From: Stenomitos frigidus_A
GTDB taxonomy: Bacteria; Cyanobacteriota; Cyanobacteriia; Leptolyngbyales; Leptolyngbyaceae
Length of the DNA stretch: 64,000 nt
Direction of reading: 5' to 3'
Assembly: GCF_963877135.1 (NCBI RefSeq)
Contig: NZ_CAWNSW010000143.1
Span: 62,001-126,000, forward strand
The notes beneath the pieces are model-generated. The model searched no databases, was not told where the DNA came from, and worked only from the letters and a program-made list of their open reading frames with translations. The position numbers and the translations under genes are program-made. Every line of letters starts with the position of its first letter. Positions within the stretch are counted from its first letter, which is position 1. Of this stretch, positions 62,948-64,000 are shown one piece after another.

Positions 62948-63577
62948 TTAGCCTCTTTCACGAGCCACAACGTGAAAAATATGCCAGTGTTTTTGCTCAC
63001 CGATCGCCGTTACGCCCGGATGTTCTTCTTCCTCTAACCACTCGGTTTCAAAGGGTTGTAAAAGTGCTTCCACTTGTTGGCGCGTATGATGGGTTCGATT
63101 AGGATAAATTGCCCAAGAGTCACGATCGCCAAATAGCTGTCCACAAAACCGTCCACATGGGTTGAGCGATGCCACGATGGTTTCCCAAAGCTTAGGGAAC
63201 GCTGTGGGTAGACAAAAAGGGAGGCAGAAACTGGCATTAATGAGATCAATTCCAGAGGGCAGAGCCAAATTTTCAAAGCGCATCAGTTGAGTTTGAAGTA
63301 GATCGCGTTGAAGATCGGGACGATCCAGCAACCGATCGAAAGCCTTTTGTTCGCCATCAACTGCTAAAACACGCCAGTTCCGACGCAATAATTCCACCGT
63401 GTCGCGCCCATCACCGCAACCCAAATCTACGGCAAAGCGAGGGCGATCCAGTAACGGCTCTGCATCAAAGTTGGTCAATGCTTTCAGCAGCGTTTCACGG
63501 GGTGGGCGACCTTCTACTGCCTGATAGTACGTTGCCCAATCGTGTCCAGAACTGTGAGAGTGAGTGGATTCAGTCAT
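62948..63577 (-). CDS. Class I SAM-dependent methyltransferase
   Basis: The 209-residue product has RFAVDLGCGDGRDTVELLRR (motif I), WRVLAVDGEQKAFDRLLDRP (motif II) and INASFCLPFCLP, with a closing LEEEEHPGVTAIGEQKHWHI then FHVVARERG. The Tellurite-resistance-like/TehB branch is a possible fit. Its ATG follows the stop of a short upstream frame carrying a 4Fe-4S motif by 2 bp, hinting at coupling. Confidence 0.85.
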   Translation of the reverse strand: MTESTHSHSSGHDWATYYQAVEGRPPRETLLKALTNFDAEPLLDRPRFAVDLGCGDGRDTVELLRRNWRVLAVDGEQKAFDRLLDRPDLQRDLLQTQLMRFENLALPSGIDLINASFCLPFCLPTAFPKLWETIVASLNPCGRFCGQLFGDRDSWAIYPNRTHHTRQQVEALLQPFETEWLEEEEHPGVTAIGEQKHWHIFHVVARERG

Positions 63578-63579
63578 GC

Positions 63580-63699
63580 TCAGACGATCGCAAGTTCAGC
63601 GTGGGTTTGGCAATTTTTAGGACAAACTCTAGCACAGGCTTCGCAACCAATGCAATTTGCGGGCAGGTTCCCGATGCTGAAGCGATCGCCATCAAGGCA
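63580..63699 (-). pseudogene. Possible 4Fe-4S ferredoxin, start lost by frameshift
   Basis: An open frame of 39 codons with no usable start contains ANCIGCEACARVCPKNCQTH, a CxxCxxCxxxCP iron-sulfur cluster motif. One added A after GGGA near 63671 would join it to the ATG at 63691 as MAIASASGNLPANC. It ends 2 bp before the methyltransferase start. The opposite strand has an open frame with a coiled-coil-like end (LLDRIETLEQQVQQLTQQQ, to 63765), so which strand is coding remains open. Confidence 0.45.
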
Positions 63700-63788
63700 T
63701 TACTCGATCGGATTGAAACGCTAGAGCAACAAGTCCAACAACTCACCCAACAGCAAGATTCCTAACCCTGTTTCCGAAGTCACTTCCA

Positions 63789-63998
63789 ATGTCTCCCCGT
63801 TCTCCTGCAAATTCTGGCACCAGCCAAATAAACGATCCGCTGACTATCAAAGCTTCTGTTGCTCATATTGTTGCTGTGCCTCGCATCGATCGCTGGCGCA
63901 TCTACCATCGTCTGCAAGAACCCATGATTCCCTGCTGGTGCCTGGATGATATGACAAACACAGCGAAAGACGACATTAATGGGCGAACGTACATTTGA
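63789..63998 (+). CDS. Small cyanobacterial protein, possibly truncated
   Basis: The 69-residue product has the segment IDRWRIYHRLQEPMIPCWC, a pattern I know from short cyanobacterial proteins of unknown function. The following residues do not continue the usual pattern, so the C-terminus may be replaced or frameshifted. It ends 2 bp before the window edge. Confidence 0.4.
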   Translation: MSPRSPANSGTSQINDPLTIKASVAHIVAVPRIDRWRIYHRLQEPMIPCWCLDDMTNTAKDDINGRTYI

Positions 63999-64000
63999 AG

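Overview
The window is chromosomal DNA of a cyanobacterium, most likely filamentous. The evidence is the very frequent GCGATCGC/CGATCG octamer family (HIP1-like), a hetC homologue followed by a HetP-type protein, a four-ACT-domain aspartokinase, a fused ModBC transporter, heptanucleotide (STRR-like) tandem repeats, and a dense load of STAND/NACHT, TIR and WD40 signalling proteins. The species cannot be named from the sequence, and nothing here shows that it makes heterocysts.

Layout. 1-5.7 kb (minus strand): a HetP-family gene cut by the left edge, an HlyD-type membrane fusion protein, and hetC (cNMP-like domain, C39 peptidase, ABC exporter). 7.2-17.3 kb (plus strand): mostly small enzyme and accessory genes. 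These are a triple-DUF3574 protein, a beta-propeller protein, a heme-oxygenase-fold protein, a GST, a cupin, two GNAT acetyltransferases, a VOC-like protein, DUF924, a frameshifted glycosyltransferase and a SulP-like permease. 17.3-21.2 kb: a 1289-residue HTH/NB-ARC/WD40 protein. 21.4-30.9 kb: TetR, an esterase, lysC, small conserved proteins, a pentapeptide protein, a P450, an oligopeptide-type ABC permease and an EVE-domain protein.

30.9-36.3 kb is the most unusual segment. A two-gene unit (35.9 to 32.6 kb) encodes a small helical protein and a NACHT ATPase with about 12 membrane segments. The small protein's C-terminus and the NACHT protein's N-terminus carry the same short Y-x-N-x-GRDQI-x-IE motif, the layout expected of amyloid-signalling (BASS) effector/NLR pairs. 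Downstream lie two RelE-type toxin-antitoxin modules and an orphan antitoxin, and a relic copy of the NACHT gene's 3' end sits between the two modules.

36.3-43.9 kb is housekeeping DNA (coaX, hydrolase, NUDIX, bcp, hisB, a double GT2, an M20 hydrolase) separated by palindromic intergenic repeats. 44.3-52 kb is a second signalling and defence segment: a 21-bp minisatellite, a TIR-CHAT-NTPase-TPR protein, a frameshifted DUF4926 gene, a GH19 enzyme, HicBA, and a TIR/coiled-coil protein. 52-56.3 kb holds a DUF3352 protein, a methyltransferase, a hydrolase and a ParB N-terminal fragment. 56.4-57.2 kb is a RAYT transposase flanked by its REP palindromes, with variant copies at 59.7 and 62.9 kb. 57.2-59.6 kb is a NACHT-GUN4 fusion. 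59.7-62.9 kb is the molybdate uptake set modA-modBC plus a divergent mop. The right edge holds a methyltransferase, a possible broken 4Fe-4S ferredoxin and a small cyanobacterial protein.

Several genes (15.16, 49.37 and perhaps 63.67 kb) look broken by single-base changes, two of them in homopolymers. These may be true decay or assembly errors. No rRNA, tRNA or CRISPR array was seen.
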